A stretch of 64,000 nucleotides of DNA from Pseudomonadota bacterium (GCA_029561145.1 JAKQJM010000098.1:1-64000); one strand, 5' to 3'; counted from the first letter of the stretch, positions 9,912 to 22,196 are shown. Notes: generated from the sequence alone by a model not told the origin. A program made the numbers and translations.

Positions 9912-10937
9912 TCATGCGGACGGATCGAACCCGTCGGCGAAGATCCTGTCCGAGAGTGGCGCGGTATTGGCGGTAGCCGTGTTGTTTGCACTGTTCGGGT
10001 CGGTCGCCGGTGAATTGACCACGGCGGTGACCGAATTGGACAGGACGCCCGTGCTTCCCGGTGCAACGGTCGCGTTGACCGTGTAGGTCACCTGGCTGCC
10101 CGCGGGCAGGTTGATGACCTGCGAGAGGTTGCCCGATCCGCCCGAGGTGCAGCTTGCACCGCCGCTCGCTACGCAGCTCCAGGTGACGCCCGTGTACGCG
10201 GCCGGAAAGGCGTCGACGACGACGACACTGGCCGCGTTTCCGGGACCGCCATTGCTGATCGACATCGCATGGCTGATCGCGGCGCCCGGCGTATACAGCG
10301 ACGGGGACGTGCTGATCGTCGAAGCGACGTCCGCGCTGCTGCCGGCGGCCTGGCAATCGACGACGGCGCGGATCACCCAGTCGCCCGGTACCTGGAAGGT
10401 TTCCGAGGACAACCAGAGAAAGGTGTTGCCGCCGAGGAACGCGAAGATCGCGTTGCGTCCGCCCTGGATGCCGTTGTTGTCGACGACGAGGCTGGGGCCG
10501 GTGCCCGGAGGTGCCGCTCCGAACCGGTAGGAAACGACGAACGTCTCGTTCGCCGTGACAGGGACACTCAGGGGTACCGTGTTGTTGTCGTCGAGATAGC
10601 GGTATTCATTGAGCACGCCATCGGTCAGCACCGGGCCGTCGATGTGCTGGGCAAGGCTGCCCGGATTCGGATAGGTGCCGGCGCGGAAGATCTCGATCGT
10701 GTCGCCGAGGGTCTGCCCGCTGGTTCCATTCAACGAAAGCCAGAACAACTGCACCGCAACGATGTTGCCGGCGCATGGCGAGGTCAGCCAGCTTGCCCCC
10801 TTTTCGCCGGCCGCGAAGCCGGCTTCGATCGTCGCGGTCGCGAAATTCGTCAGCGCATCGTTCTGCACCGTGACTTCGGCCGCAAGGGCCTGGCCGCAGG
10901 AAAGGATGCCCAGCATCGCCGCATGGATAGTCTTCAT
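9912..10937 (-). CDS. Secreted DUF11 domain protein with C-terminal IFADGFD motif
   Basis: 341-aa exported protein of unknown function. It has a Sec signal peptide ending near QALAAEV (about residue 20), then a beta-rich domain of about 190 aa, and a DUF11-type beta-sandwich repeat (about 205-325, with the family pattern PGAAISHAMSISNGGPGNA and SNSVTAVVNSPATDPNSANN). The last residues are DRIFADGFDPSA. I recall a similar short acidic tail (I/L-F-x-D-G-F-D/E) at the end of many exported Lysobacterales proteins, so it may be a family sorting or anchoring tail; that is inference. It appears to be a single transcription unit downstream of pgeF. Confidence 0.75.
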   Translation of the reverse strand: MKTIHAAMLGILSCGQALAAEVTVQNDALTNFATATIEAGFAAGEKGASWLTSPCAGNIVAVQLFWLSLNGTSGQTLGDTIEIFRAGTYPNPGSLAQHIDGPVLTDGVLNEYRYLDDNNTVPLSVPVTANETFVVSYRFGAAPPGTGPSLVVDNNGIQGGRNAIFAFLGGNTFLWLSSETFQVPGDWVIRAVVDCQAAGSSADVASTISTSPSLYTPGAAISHAMSISNGGPGNAASVVVVDAFPAAYTGVTWSCVASGGASCTSGGSGNLSQVINLPAGSQVTYTVNATVAPGSTGVLSNSVTAVVNSPATDPNSANNTATANTAPLSDRIFADGFDPSA

Positions 10938-11055
10938 CGGATCGCCCCTGTGCTCCGTTGAACGCGATCACCTTACGCTGCGCTGCGGAGCCGGGACTTG
11001 CGCGCGGTCACAATCGCGCACATTGGAAAATCGATCCGGTGCCGGCCGTGCCCGA

Positions 11056-11808
11056 TCAGCTGCGCCAGATCAGGCTTGCGAAACGGCCGCAATGCGGATC
11101 GCGGCGGAACGAGTAGAAGCGCGGATCGGAGCGCGTATCGAATTCACCGCCGCTGATGCGTTCGATGCCAGCGGCTCGAAGCCGATGCCGGGCCAGGGCC
11201 GGCAAATCACACAGCCAGTGGCCGGGCCGGGTTTGCGAGAAGGCGATCGCCGTCGCGTTGTCGCGTTCGACGAATGCATCGCGGACTTCCGGCCCGACTT
11301 CATAGGACATCGCGCCGATCGACGGACCGATCCAGCAAAGAATCCCGGAAGGCCGCGTCTGCATGACCGACAGCGTCGCTTCGAGGACGCCGTTGGCCAA
11401 TCCGCGCCAACCTGCGTGCGCAATTGCGACCTCATCGCCGTCGGCCGAGCAGAAGAACACCGGCAGGCAGTCGGCGGTCAGCACGGCAAGCACGGTACGG
11501 GCTGTTCGCGCGACGGCGGCATCCGCGTTCGCCTCGACGTCACCGGCGCGGAAATGGTCGGCATCGAGGACATTGATGCCGTGCACCTGGTGCAACCACA
11601 GCGGCGCGGCAGGAAGATCAAGCAGGTCGACCAGCGAAGCGCGGTTGGCAGCGACGACCGCAGGATCGTCGCCGCAACGATTGCCGAGATTGCAGCGATC
11701 GAACGGCGGTTGCGATCGACCTGCAAGCTGCCGCGTCGTGACGCATGCGTGGACGCCCGGCGGGGCAGGCCAGTCCGGGACGAGGCTGTGTTGCGCGGTG
11801 GATTGCAC
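11056..11808 (-). CDS. pgeF: Peptidoglycan editing factor / purine nucleoside phosphorylase (YfiH/PgeF)
   Basis: 250-aa member of the YfiH/laccase-domain family. Metal-site residues are His76 in HQVHG, Cys114 in TADCLPVFF and His131 in HAGWRG. Family members are described both as multi-copper-like polyphenol oxidases and as zinc-dependent purine nucleoside phosphorylases, and E. coli PgeF prevents wrong amino acids in peptidoglycan stems. It sits 2 nt downstream of rluD on the same strand, the common rluD-pgeF pairing. Confidence 0.93.
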   Translation of the reverse strand: MQSTAQHSLVPDWPAPPGVHACVTTRQLAGRSQPPFDRCNLGNRCGDDPAVVAANRASLVDLLDLPAAPLWLHQVHGINVLDADHFRAGDVEANADAAVARTARTVLAVLTADCLPVFFCSADGDEVAIAHAGWRGLANGVLEATLSVMQTRPSGILCWIGPSIGAMSYEVGPEVRDAFVERDNATAIAFSQTRPGHWLCDLPALARHRLRAAGIERISGGEFDTRSDPRFYSFRRDPHCGRFASLIWRS

Positions 11809-11810
11809 GC

Positions 11811-12764
11811 TCAGGTCTTCGAATCGTCCCGCACCACGCCGATCAGCGCTTCCATGTCGGCCGGGCGCTCGGCCTGGACCAGCACGGTCTCGCCGGTGGC
11901 CGGATGGACGAATTCGAGGCGTTCCGCGTGCAGGGCCTGGCGGCGGAATCCGCGCAAGGCTTCGATCAGTTCGGGACTGGCGCCTTTTGGCAGGCGCAGA
12001 TTGCCATAGGCCAGGTCACCGACGATCGGATGGCGCACATGGGCCAGGTGCACGCGGATCTGATGGGTGCGGCCGGTTTCGAGGCGGCATTCAACCAGGG
12101 TCATCGCGCGGAATTTTTCCCGCACCCGGTAGTGCGTGACCGCCTCGCGACCATCTTCGCGCACGGCCTGCTTGAGCCGATCGACTGGATGCCGGCCTAT
12201 CGGCTGGTCGATCTTGCCGCCCGAGACCATCGGTCCGTAGGCCAGCGCTTCGTACTGGCGATGCACGCTGCGCGCCGACAACTGTTCGACCAGGCTGGTA
12301 TGGGCGCGAAGGGTGCGTGCGACGACCATGAGGCCCGAGGTGCCCTTGTCGAGGCGATGGACCAGTCCGGCGCGGGGGATGCCGGCCAGTTCGGGATCGT
12401 GGTGAAGGAGGGCGTTCTGCAGGGTGCCATCCGGATTGCCGGCTCCCGGATGCACGATCAGGCCAGGCGGCTTGTTGACGACGATCAGGTCGGCGTCTTC
12501 GTAGCGGATGTCGAGGCGGATGTCTTCGGCGCTGGCCTTGACCTCGCGTTGCATGCGCACATGCAGTTCGACCGTCTCGCCGCCATGCACGATATGTCGT
12601 GGTATCACCTGTTCGCCATCCAGAAGGACATCGCCCGCCTTGATCCACGCGCTGAGGCGCGATCGGGAGTAGTCGGGAAACAGGTCGGCGAGGGCGGCGT
12701 CAAAGCGCCGGCCAGCGGATTCGGGCGGGATGCTGGCGTTCAGCAGATTCGGAGTTGCGTTCAT
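11811..12764 (-). CDS. rluD: 23S rRNA pseudouridine(1911/1915/1917) synthase
   Basis: RluA-family pseudouridine synthase, 317 aa from ATG 12764. An S4 RNA-binding domain covers about residues 13-70, followed by the catalytic domain with the nucleophile Asp139 in HRLDKGTSG and the family motif [10 protein letters not shown]. It isomerises uridines in helix 69 of 23S rRNA. The frame is open to TTG 12821 and ATG 12818, which would add 18-19 residues with no resemblance to the family; neither start has a strong ribosome binding site. It is divergent from bamD, a widely conserved arrangement, and is followed by pgeF. Confidence 0.92.
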   Translation of the reverse strand: MNATPNLLNASIPPESAGRRFDAALADLFPDYSRSRLSAWIKAGDVLLDGEQVIPRHIVHGGETVELHVRMQREVKASAEDIRLDIRYEDADLIVVNKPPGLIVHPGAGNPDGTLQNALLHHDPELAGIPRAGLVHRLDKGTSGLMVVARTLRAHTSLVEQLSARSVHRQYEALAYGPMVSGGKIDQPIGRHPVDRLKQAVREDGREAVTHYRVREKFRAMTLVECRLETGRTHQIRVHLAHVRHPIVGDLAYGNLRLPKGASPELIEALRGFRRQALHAERLEFVHPATGETVLVQAERPADMEALIGVVRDDSKT

Positions 12765-12970
12765 CGGAGGCGATCGAAGGAGCGAGCTGTCATCGGTGCG
12801 GCTTTGCGCAGAGGTCATCAACCATGAGTCCGTTGTGGCGCCTGCGTTGGCCGTTGGGCTAACGTTTTTTGAACGACCGACAGGGCGCCAGCGCCGGTGT
12901 CGACTTGTTCTTGGGATCGCGGGTTCGGGTTATGATCGCGGACTTCCATCATCGCAGAGCCCCCCTCCGC

Positions 12971-13843
12971 ATGCGAGTTTTCCGTCGATTCCAGCTTGTC
13001 TCCCGCATTGTCTGCGTGCTCCTTGCCGTGTTCCTCATGGCCGGATGCTCGTTCTTTGGCAAGAAGAAAGCCGATCCGCTGGAGACATTCAGCGTCGAAC
13101 AACTGTTCGAGCGCGGCAAGGCGCAGAGCGACAAGGGCGACTATGACGGCGCGGCCAAGACGTTCGCTCGCCTGGTCGGGCGCTTCCCGTTCGGGCCATA
13201 CACCGAGCAGGCGCAACTCGATCAGGCTTACGCGCAGTACAAGATGAACAAGCCCGACGACTCCTACTCGACGGTCAACCGCTTCATCAAGACCTACCCC
13301 TCGCACAAACACATCGACTACGCGTACTACCTGCGTGCGCTGATCAACTTCGATCGCGAGGAAGGACTGCTCGAGCGTTATGCCGGGCTCGACATGACCC
13401 AGCGCGACCAGTCGTTCCTGCGCCAGTCGTTCGATGATTTTGCCGCATTGATCAAGCGCCATCCGGACAGCCGCTACGCGCCGGATGCCAAGCAGCGAAT
13501 GATCCATCTGCGGGACGGCATGGCCCAGGCCGAACTCAATGTCGCCTTGTTCTACCTGCGGCAGGGTGCCTACGTGGCAGCATCAAACCGGGCCAAGTCG
13601 ATCCTCGAGACCTACGATCAATCCCGCCAGGTCGGTGATGCGCTCGCGGTCATGGTGCGGTCCTATCACGCGCTCGGCCAGGACAAGCTGGCCGACGATT
13701 CCGAGCGCGTGCTCAAGCTCAATTTCCCCGAGCATCCCTCGCTGAGCGGCACCTGGCCCGACTGGCGCTCGACCTGGTGGAAACTGCTGCCCCTGTCCAA
13801 TCGCGGCACGAAGCCGCTGGCGACAACGAAACACGAGCGTTGA
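12971..13843 (+). CDS. bamD: Outer membrane protein assembly lipoprotein BamD
   Basis: 290-aa lipoprotein. The signal peptide ends in lipobox LMAG with the lipidated Cys26. Tetratricopeptide repeats follow through the body (EQLFERGKAQSDKGDYDGAAKTF, then AYYLRALINF and RQSFDDFAALIKRHPDS). BamD is the essential lipoprotein partner of BamA in the Bam complex inserting beta-barrel proteins in the outer membrane. ATG 12971 places the basic n-region immediately before the hydrophobic core; the frame is open upstream to 12869. A TATGAT box at 12931-12936 is a plausible -10 for its promoter. It is divergent from rluD, as in many gammaproteobacteria. Confidence 0.94.
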   Translation: MRVFRRFQLVSRIVCVLLAVFLMAGCSFFGKKKADPLETFSVEQLFERGKAQSDKGDYDGAAKTFARLVGRFPFGPYTEQAQLDQAYAQYKMNKPDDSYSTVNRFIKTYPSHKHIDYAYYLRALINFDREEGLLERYAGLDMTQRDQSFLRQSFDDFAALIKRHPDSRYAPDAKQRMIHLRDGMAQAELNVALFYLRQGAYVAASNRAKSILETYDQSRQVGDALAVMVRSYHALGQDKLADDSERVLKLNFPEHPSLSGTWPDWRSTWWKLLPLSNRGTKPLATTKHER

Positions 13844-13864
13844 TCCGCATCGGGCGGGGGTTTT

Positions 13865-15529
13865 TCAGTTCCAGCCGGAGCTGATCGGATAACGTCGCTC
13901 GCGACCGAACGCGCGTCGCGAGACCTTCGGGCCCGGCGCCGACTGCTGTCGTTTCCACTCGCTGATGCGCACGAGGCGCAGGACCTGGTCGACCACGCCC
14001 GGATCGAAGCCTGACGCGATGATTTCGGCGCGCGACTGCTCGTCGTCGATGTGGCGTGCCAGGATCGCATCGAGTACCTCGTACGGAGGCAGCGAATCCT
14101 GGTCGGTCTGGTTCTCGCGCAGTTCCGCCGACGGTGCGCGGTCAATCACCGCAGGCGGAATGACCCAGGCGGGCGCCTGATCGATTGTCGATTCCCGATT
14201 CTCCATTCCCTGCCTGTTGCGCCATCTGGCGAGGGCGAAGACCTCGGTCTTGTAGAGGTCCTTGATCGGCGCGAATCCGCCGCACATGTCGCCGTAGATC
14301 GTCGCGTAGCCGACGGCGTACTCGCTCTTGTTGCCGGTGGTCAGCAACAGGCCGCCGAACTTGTTCGACAAGGCCATCAGGATCGCGCCACGGCAGCGTG
14401 ACTGCAGGTTCTCCTCGGCCGTGTCGGACGCGTGGCCGCGGAACAAGGGTTCGAGTGCGTCGAGGAAGCCCTGGAACGGAAGGCCGATCGGAACGGTCTC
14501 GATGCGCACGCCAAGTGCATTTGCCTGGACCTCGGCAAGATCATTGCTGTGGCCCGAGGTATAGCGTGACGGCAAGCGCACGGCGGTCACGTTTTCCGCG
14601 CCGAGCGCATCGACCGCGATGGCAAGGACGATCGCCGAATCGATGCCACCCGAGAGACCGATCCAGACGCTCGTGAATCCATTCTTGACGCAGTAATCGC
14701 GCGTCGCCCGCACGATTGCCCGCCAGGCGAGACCGTGGCGGCTTTCGTCGGTCTCGGCCGGCCAGGCAGGTGCCTCGAATCGGCGCGTCGCCGGATCGAA
14801 ATCGGCGATCAGCAGGTGGTCCTCGAACGCGCGCGCAGCCGGATGGATGCGGCCATCGCCGTCGGCGAGCACGGAAGCTCCGTCGTAAACCACGGAGTCC
14901 TGTCCGCCAACGATATTGAGGTAGGCAAGGGCAACGCCGGTCTCTGCAACACGCGTACCGAGCAGCGCATCGCGGCGGGCCAGCTTGCCGTGCTCGAACG
15001 GCGAGGCATTCGCGATGACGACCAGTTCGGCCTGCCTGGCAGCCGTATCCGAGAGAGGCTCGGCGAACCACAGATCCTCGCAGATGACCATGCCGACCTT
15101 GATCCCTTTGATCTCGATCACGCAGGGGCCGCCATCCGGATCCACCTCGAAATAGCGGCGCTCATCGAATACCGCGTAGTTCGGCAACTCGCGCTTGCGG
15201 TACGTGGCCTCGATGCGGCCATCGCGCAGCACGCTGATCGCGTTGTAGACGACGGCGCCGGCCGATTGCGGCCAGCCCACCACGGCGACGGCGCCGTGCG
15301 TCGTGCTCGCGATGCGCGCGATTGCGGCTTCGCATTCCGCGAGAAAGCCCGGTCGCAGCAGCAGATCCTCCGGCGAATAGCCGCTGACCGCGAGTTCGGG
15401 GAAAACAACCAGGTCGGCAGCATGCCGATCGCGCGCCTCGGCAATCAGGGCGGCGATGCGTTCGGCGTTCCGCTGTACCGCGCCAACCGGAAAATCAAAC
15501 TGTGCCAGCGCGACGCGCAATGTCGACAT
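13865..15529 (-). CDS. nadE: Glutamine-dependent NAD+ synthetase
   Basis: 554-aa two-domain enzyme. The N-terminal carbon-nitrogen hydrolase (glutaminase) domain has the triad Glu45, Lys112 and Cys150 (MVICEDLWF). The C-terminal NAD synthetase domain has P-loop SGGIDSA from residue 293. It amidates nicotinic acid adenine dinucleotide to NAD using ammonia tunnelled from glutamine. Around residues 440-454, between LARWRN and WVIPPAVIDR, there is an extra stretch of about 14 residues (QGMENRESTIDQAP) encoded by a GGGAATCG-like simple repeat, where I expect only a few residues in relatives. It is convergent with bamD. Confidence 0.95.
   Translation of the reverse strand: MSTLRVALAQFDFPVGAVQRNAERIAALIAEARDRHAADLVVFPELAVSGYSPEDLLLRPGFLAECEAAIARIASTTHGAVAVVGWPQSAGAVVYNAISVLRDGRIEATYRKRELPNYAVFDERRYFEVDPDGGPCVIEIKGIKVGMVICEDLWFAEPLSDTAARQAELVVIANASPFEHGKLARRDALLGTRVAETGVALAYLNIVGGQDSVVYDGASVLADGDGRIHPAARAFEDHLLIADFDPATRRFEAPAWPAETDESRHGLAWRAIVRATRDYCVKNGFTSVWIGLSGGIDSAIVLAIAVDALGAENVTAVRLPSRYTSGHSNDLAEVQANALGVRIETVPIGLPFQGFLDALEPLFRGHASDTAEENLQSRCRGAILMALSNKFGGLLLTTGNKSEYAVGYATIYGDMCGGFAPIKDLYKTEVFALARWRNRQGMENRESTIDQAPAWVIPPAVIDRAPSAELRENQTDQDSLPPYEVLDAILARHIDDEQSRAEIIASGFDPGVVDQVLRLVRISEWKRQQSAPGPKVSRRAFGRERRYPISSGWN
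14167..14212. repeat. GGGAATCG-type repeat inside nadE
   Basis: Read on the minus strand this stretch contains GGGAATGGAGAATCGGGAATCGACAA, a degenerate array of the hexamer-like unit GGGAAT/GAATCG. Similar short repeats are usually intergenic in Lysobacterales as I recall. Here the array is in frame within nadE and explains the extra residues in that protein. Confidence 0.6.
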
Positions 15530-15653
15530 GGGCTGATCGTCGCCTCGTGGGCAGGAAAGAGAGCGGGTAGGCGTGGATTGCCTCGTCGCCGTCAGGTGTT
15601 CGGGCGGTCTGGAATGGCGCCGGCCGGCAGGCCGCGATTATGCCATGCGCCTT

Positions 15654-17858
<2,205 letters not shown>

Positions 17859-18002
17859 CGGACCCCGTGCCTTCGGCGTCCGTGCGAACGCAGGGTTCGC
17901 CGGACGGCCGTTGAAATGCCTTGTCGAGGACTCGCCCTGACTATGCTCGCGTCATCACCCAGGCGCTGATCTTGCCCGAGACTTGCTGTCCCGCAAGCAA
18001 AT

Positions 18003-18028
18003 GAGCCGCCGCATCGCTGCGGCGGCTC
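18003..18028 (-). terminator. Intrinsic terminator after sucD
   Basis: A perfect 11-bp inverted repeat (GAGCCGCCGCA / TGCGGCGGCTC) with a 4-nt loop sits 25 bases past the sucD stop. On the minus strand it is followed by ATTTGCTT. The stem is very stable but the U run is short. It most likely ends the sucC-sucD transcript. Confidence 0.65.
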
Positions 18029-18052
18029 GTCAGCATCCGGTTCGCGCTCAAC

Positions 18053-18925
18053 CTACTTCATGCGTGCAGCGAGCGTCGTTCCAAGGTCGGCCGGCGACTT
18101 CACGGTGGTCACGCCGGCCTTGTCGAGTGCGGCGAATTTGGCTGCTGCCGTACCCTTGCCGCCCGAGATGATCGCCCCGGCATGGCCCATGCGCTTGCCG
18201 GCCGGTGCGCTGGCGCCAGCGATGAATGCCACCACGGGCTTGGTCACGAACTCCTGGATGAACTCGGCGGCTTCTTCCTCCGCGCTGCCTCCAATTTCGC
18301 CGACCATGATGATGCCTTCGGTCTGCGGATCTTCCTGGAACAGCTTGAGGCAGTCGATGAAGCTGAGGCCATTGATCGGGTCGCCGCCGATCCCGATGCA
18401 GGTCGACTGGCCAAGGCCCACGTTGGTGGTCTGGAAGACGGCCTCATAGGTCAGCGTGCCGGAGCGCGACACGATGCCAACCTTGCCAGGCTTGTGGATA
18501 TGCCCCGGCATGATGCCGATCTTGCATTCGCCCGGAGTGATGATGCCCGGACAATTCGGACCGATCAGGACGGTATCGGGGTACTGCTTGAGCACGTTCT
18601 TGACGCGCAGCATGTCGAGTACCGGAATGCCTTCGGTGATCGTGACGATGACGCGGATCCCGGCATCGGCTGCTTCGAGGATCGCATCGGCGGCGAATGG
18701 CGGCGGGACGAAGATCATCGATGCATCGGCACCGGTTTCCTCGACGGCATCGTGCACGGTGTTGAACACCGGCAGGTTGATATGCCTGCTGCCGCCCTTG
18801 CCCGGAGTGACGCCGCCGACGAGCTGGGTGCCGTAGTCGAGCGCCTGCTCCGAATGAAAGGTGCCCTGCTGGCCGGTAAAGCCCTGGGTGATGACCTTGG
18901 TGTTCTTGTTGACCAAAACGCTCAT
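18053..18925 (-). CDS. sucD: Succinyl-CoA synthetase alpha subunit
   Basis: 290 aa, the typical length. The CoA-binding Rossmann part starts with the family pattern [21 protein letters not shown], and the active-site histidine that is phosphorylated lies in [10 protein letters not shown] near residue 247. With SucC it converts succinyl-CoA to succinate with substrate-level ATP or GTP synthesis in the citric acid cycle. It is 115 nt downstream of sucC on the same strand and followed by a strong hairpin terminator. Confidence 0.97.
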   Translation of the reverse strand: MSVLVNKNTKVITQGFTGQQGTFHSEQALDYGTQLVGGVTPGKGGSRHINLPVFNTVHDAVEETGADASMIFVPPPFAADAILEAADAGIRVIVTITEGIPVLDMLRVKNVLKQYPDTVLIGPNCPGIITPGECKIGIMPGHIHKPGKVGIVSRSGTLTYEAVFQTTNVGLGQSTCIGIGGDPINGLSFIDCLKLFQEDPQTEGIIMVGEIGGSAEEEAAEFIQEFVTKPVVAFIAGASAPAGKRMGHAGAIISGGKGTAAAKFAALDKAGVTTVKSPADLGTTLAARMK

Positions 18926-19040
18926 GGATCGTTCCTCGGAATTGTTTTCGTGCCGTAAGCGACTTCAGCCGCGATGCTCACGATCTCGCCGTTCGACTGG
19001 CGCGCGCATCGCGGTGGTTGCCGCTTCCTGCGGTGATTTT

Positions 19041-20207
19041 TCAGGCGGCCTTGACCGATGCGACGGCCTTGTGCGCGGCATCGTTGAGGTCGTCGGCGGG
19101 CGTGATGGCGAGGCCCGAGCTGGCCAGCAGCTCACGACCCTTGTCGACATTGGTCCCCTGCAGACGCACGATCACCGGGATCTTCAACCCGACTTCCTTG
19201 ACTGCAGCGATGATGCCCTCGGCGATCAGGTCGCAACGCACGATACCGCCGAAGATGTTGACCAGGATTGCCTGGACCTTGTCCGAGCGCAGGATCAGCT
19301 TGAAGGCCTCGGTCACGCGCTCCTTGGTCGCGCCGCCGCCGACATCGAGGAAGTTGGCCGGTTCGCCGCCGGCGAGCTTGATCACGTCCATGGTCGCCAT
19401 GGCCAGGCCGGCGCCATTGACCATGCAACCTATGTTGCCGTCCATCGTCACGTAGTTGAGGTTGTGCTGGACGGCGGCTGCTTCAGCCGCGTCTTCCTGG
19501 CTCAGGTCGCGCATCGCGGCCAGCTTCGGATGACGGAACTCGGCGTTGTCGTCGGAATTGACCTTGCCATCGAGCGCCATGAGCACGCCTGAATCGAGGA
19601 TCGCCAGCGGATTCAACTCGACCAGGGCCAGATCGCGTTCGTTGAACAGCTTGTACAGGCCGAGCATGATCTTGGTCAGCTGGGTGGCCTGCTTGGCGTC
19701 GAGACCCATGTCGAAGGCAAGCTTGCGACACTGGTAGGGCTGCAGGCCCTCGACGAAGTTGATTTCGATCGTGTGGATGTCTTCCGGCGTTTCGCGGGCA
19801 ACCTGCTCGATGTCGACGCCGCCCTGGGCCGAGGCGATGAACGAGACGGCCTTGCTGTCGCGATCGACCAGGATCGACAGGTACAGCTCCTTGGCGATGT
19901 TGGTGGCATCGGTGACCAGGACCAGGTTGACGGGCAATGCGCGTCCGCCGGACTGGTAGGTTTCCATGTCGCGGCCCAGCATCGCTGCGGCAGCGGCCTT
20001 TACCTCGTCGGTCGATTTGCAGAATTTCACGCCGCCGGCCTTGCCGCGGCCGCCAGCATGGATCTGGGCCTTGACCATCCACTGCGAACCGCCGAGTGCC
20101 TTGGCCGCATCGACGGCCTGCTCGGGAGACGCAGCGACCTTTCCTGGAGGAACCGGAATGCCGAACTCGGCGAACAGTTCCTTGGCTTGGTATTCATGGA
20201 AATTCAT
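19041..20207 (-). CDS. sucC: Succinyl-CoA synthetase beta subunit (ADP-forming)
   Basis: 388 aa, the standard length. An ATP-grasp domain with [16 protein letters not shown] near residues 46-61 is followed by the CoA-ligase domain with [10 protein letters not shown] near the C-terminus. It supplies the nucleotide site of the SucCD complex. The start ATG 20207 is preceded by an AAGGTG ribosome binding site. It is first in the sucC-sucD operon and divergent from pilS. Confidence 0.97.
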   Translation of the reverse strand: MNFHEYQAKELFAEFGIPVPPGKVAASPEQAVDAAKALGGSQWMVKAQIHAGGRGKAGGVKFCKSTDEVKAAAAAMLGRDMETYQSGGRALPVNLVLVTDATNIAKELYLSILVDRDSKAVSFIASAQGGVDIEQVARETPEDIHTIEINFVEGLQPYQCRKLAFDMGLDAKQATQLTKIMLGLYKLFNERDLALVELNPLAILDSGVLMALDGKVNSDDNAEFRHPKLAAMRDLSQEDAAEAAAVQHNLNYVTMDGNIGCMVNGAGLAMATMDVIKLAGGEPANFLDVGGGATKERVTEAFKLILRSDKVQAILVNIFGGIVRCDLIAEGIIAAVKEVGLKIPVIVRLQGTNVDKGRELLASSGLAITPADDLNDAAHKAVASVKAA

Positions 20208-20558
20208 GCAGGCACCTTTTTAGGAGAGACGCGGATGACGGCCACAGTCGCCGGTCACAGCCGCAGGCCTTGGATCGAGGGAAGATGTGTCGACACCGGG
20301 AACCCGGATCGACCCGCAGAGTGGGCGCGTATTTTGGGCAAAGCCCGCGGTGATTGCAAAAGACGGTCCCGCAGGGACGGCGCGAGCGGCTCACCGGCGC
20401 GGGGACGCGTCGGTGGCCAGACCCGGATTGGATTTTTCGAATCGGGGACTTTCCGCGCCAGGGTCGTCACAATCGGTGACAATCGCCGTGCTTGCACGGG
20501 CCATGCTGCAGGATCGGGTGTCGCCCACCTATACTTCGGGCGCTTGGGAGGACGGGCT
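20208..20558. other. 351-bp divergent spacer between sucC and pilS
   Basis: No gene is supported here. It must hold the promoters of sucC (minus) and pilS (plus). A TATACT box at 20530-20535, 24 nt before the pilS start, is a reasonable -10, but the corresponding -35 is poor. The repeated CACAATCGGTGACAATCG near 20470 may be a protein site; nothing else stands out. Confidence 0.4.
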
Positions 20559-22196
20559 TTGGCTGATCGAAATACGCGGCGCGCGGAAGACACCACCGGT
20601 GACATCACCCGGCGCGAGCTCTATTTCTTCAATCTCTACCGTGTCCTTGAGGCCGTAGTCTATGTCGGCCTCGTGTTCAGCCCGCTTGCGGTCGACTGGA
20701 TCAAGATCAGCCATTCCGAACTGGGCAGGGCAGTCGCGCTGGCCTACACGGCGATCGCGATCATCCTGCTGATCTCGACCGATCGCATGCGCCGACGCAT
20801 GAGCGCGAGCATCGGCGCGGCACTGGCGCTCGATACGATCGCGGCGTCGCTGGTCCTGTTTTCGATCAGCGGCGGGCACAGCTCGATACCGATGATGCTG
20901 ATGGTCAATGTCGGGGTCGGTGCCTTGCTGCTGCCATTCCGGCAATCGATGCTGCTTGCCGTGATGGCTGCTGTCGGCGTCATCGCGCCGCCGCTGGCCT
21001 CGTACTTCAGCTCGATCGCGACCGACCGCAGCATACTCGAGGCGACCCTGTTCGGCGTTGCGTATATCGCTGTCGCCGGGCTGTGCGCGCATCTTGGCCG
21101 GCAGATGCGCGAAACCGAGGCGCTGGCCGAACAGCGCGGTGTCGACTTGCTCAATCTCGAACAGGTCAATGACCTGATCATCCGACGCATGAAGACCGGC
21201 GTGCTCCTGGTCGATGATGCCAACCATATCCTGCGCATCAACGAATCGGCCTGGCACCTGATCGGCAATCCTTCGCCGAACCAGCGCGACCTCGGCCAGG
21301 TCGCATCCGAGCTGTCGCGGCGCCTCTATCACTGGCGTCACTCCGGACGCATCGACCAGAACCCGGTCGCCCTCGCTGCCGACGTGCCCGAGGTGATTCC
21401 GCGCTTCTCGCGCATGGCGCCGAACGACGACACCCATATCCTGATCTTCCTCGATGACACTTCCCTGCTTTCGCGACGTGCCGAGGAAATGACATTGGCA
21501 TCGCTCGGGCGGCTATCCGCGTCGATCGCGCACGAGATCCGCAATCCGCTCGCTGCGATCCGCTATTCGGCGCAACTTCTGGCCGAATCGGAAAGCATGG
21601 AGGAAGAGGACCGTCGACTCGTCGAGATCGTCAACAACCACTGCACGCGCGCCAACGAAGTCGTCGAGAACATCCTGCAACTGTCGCGGCGTGAACGCTC
21701 TCGTCCCGAGAGCATCGATCTGAACGCATGGGCGTTGTCGTTTGTCGAGGAGTACAAGCAGAGCAACGATCTTGGCCAGGATCATTTGCGCGCGATCACG
21801 CAGAACCGCCAGATCGAGGCGATGGTCGATCCGCAGCATCTGCAGCAGGTGGTCTGGAACCTGGTGCAGAACGCGATCCGCTATGGACGCGAGCCGGGTG
21901 CGGTGGCGCGTGTCGTCGTCGTCGCGCGCATGGCCACCGACAAGGGACCGCCCTTGCTCGAAGTCGTCGATCGGGGCCCCGGCATTCCGGCCAAGGTTGC
22001 AGCGCAGATCTTCGATCCGTTCTACACGACCAGCGAGTACGGCACCGGGCTCGGTCTCTACCTGGCGCGGCAGATGTGCGAATCCAGCCAGGCCACGCTC
22101 GAATACGTGCCTGTCGCCGGCGGCGGCGCGTGCTTTCGCATCACCTTGTCGCCGGCAGCGACGCTGACCGCAAGAAGCGCCTCCCAGGCCGGCTGA
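20559..22196 (+). CDS. pilS: Type IV pilus sensor histidine kinase PilS
   Basis: 545-aa sensor kinase. Six N-terminal transmembrane helices (about residues 23-200) are the PilS hallmark. They are followed by a PAS-like cytoplasmic segment (NDLIIRRMKTGVLLVDDANHI), the dimerisation/phospho-acceptor motif SIAHEIRNPLAAI, and an ATPase domain with NLVQNAIRYG, DRGPGIP and YGTGLGLYLARQM. It phosphorylates PilR to drive pilin transcription and senses PilA in the membrane in other species. The start is TTG 20559 preceded by GGGAGG at 20546-20551. The upstream open frame has no family similarity. It is divergent from sucC; pilR is not adjacent. Confidence 0.87.
   Translation: MADRNTRRAEDTTGDITRRELYFFNLYRVLEAVVYVGLVFSPLAVDWIKISHSELGRAVALAYTAIAIILLISTDRMRRRMSASIGAALALDTIAASLVLFSISGGHSSIPMMLMVNVGVGALLLPFRQSMLLAVMAAVGVIAPPLASYFSSIATDRSILEATLFGVAYIAVAGLCAHLGRQMRETEALAEQRGVDLLNLEQVNDLIIRRMKTGVLLVDDANHILRINESAWHLIGNPSPNQRDLGQVASELSRRLYHWRHSGRIDQNPVALAADVPEVIPRFSRMAPNDDTHILIFLDDTSLLSRRAEEMTLASLGRLSASIAHEIRNPLAAIRYSAQLLAESESMEEEDRRLVEIVNNHCTRANEVVENILQLSRRERSRPESIDLNAWALSFVEEYKQSNDLGQDHLRAITQNRQIEAMVDPQHLQQVVWNLVQNAIRYGREPGAVARVVVVARMATDKGPPLLEVVDRGPGIPAKVAAQIFDPFYTTSEYGTGLGLYLARQMCESSQATLEYVPVAGGGACFRITLSPAATLTARSASQAG

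Noticed and set aside
13840-13870. G-rich run followed by TTTTT between bamD and nadE as a terminator
   Set aside because: There is no convincing stem before the T run.
20490-20512. Possible sigma-54 promoter before pilS (TTGCACGGGCCATGCTGCA)
   Set aside because: The required GG of the -24 element is missing, so it does not meet the TGGCAC-N5-TTGC consensus.
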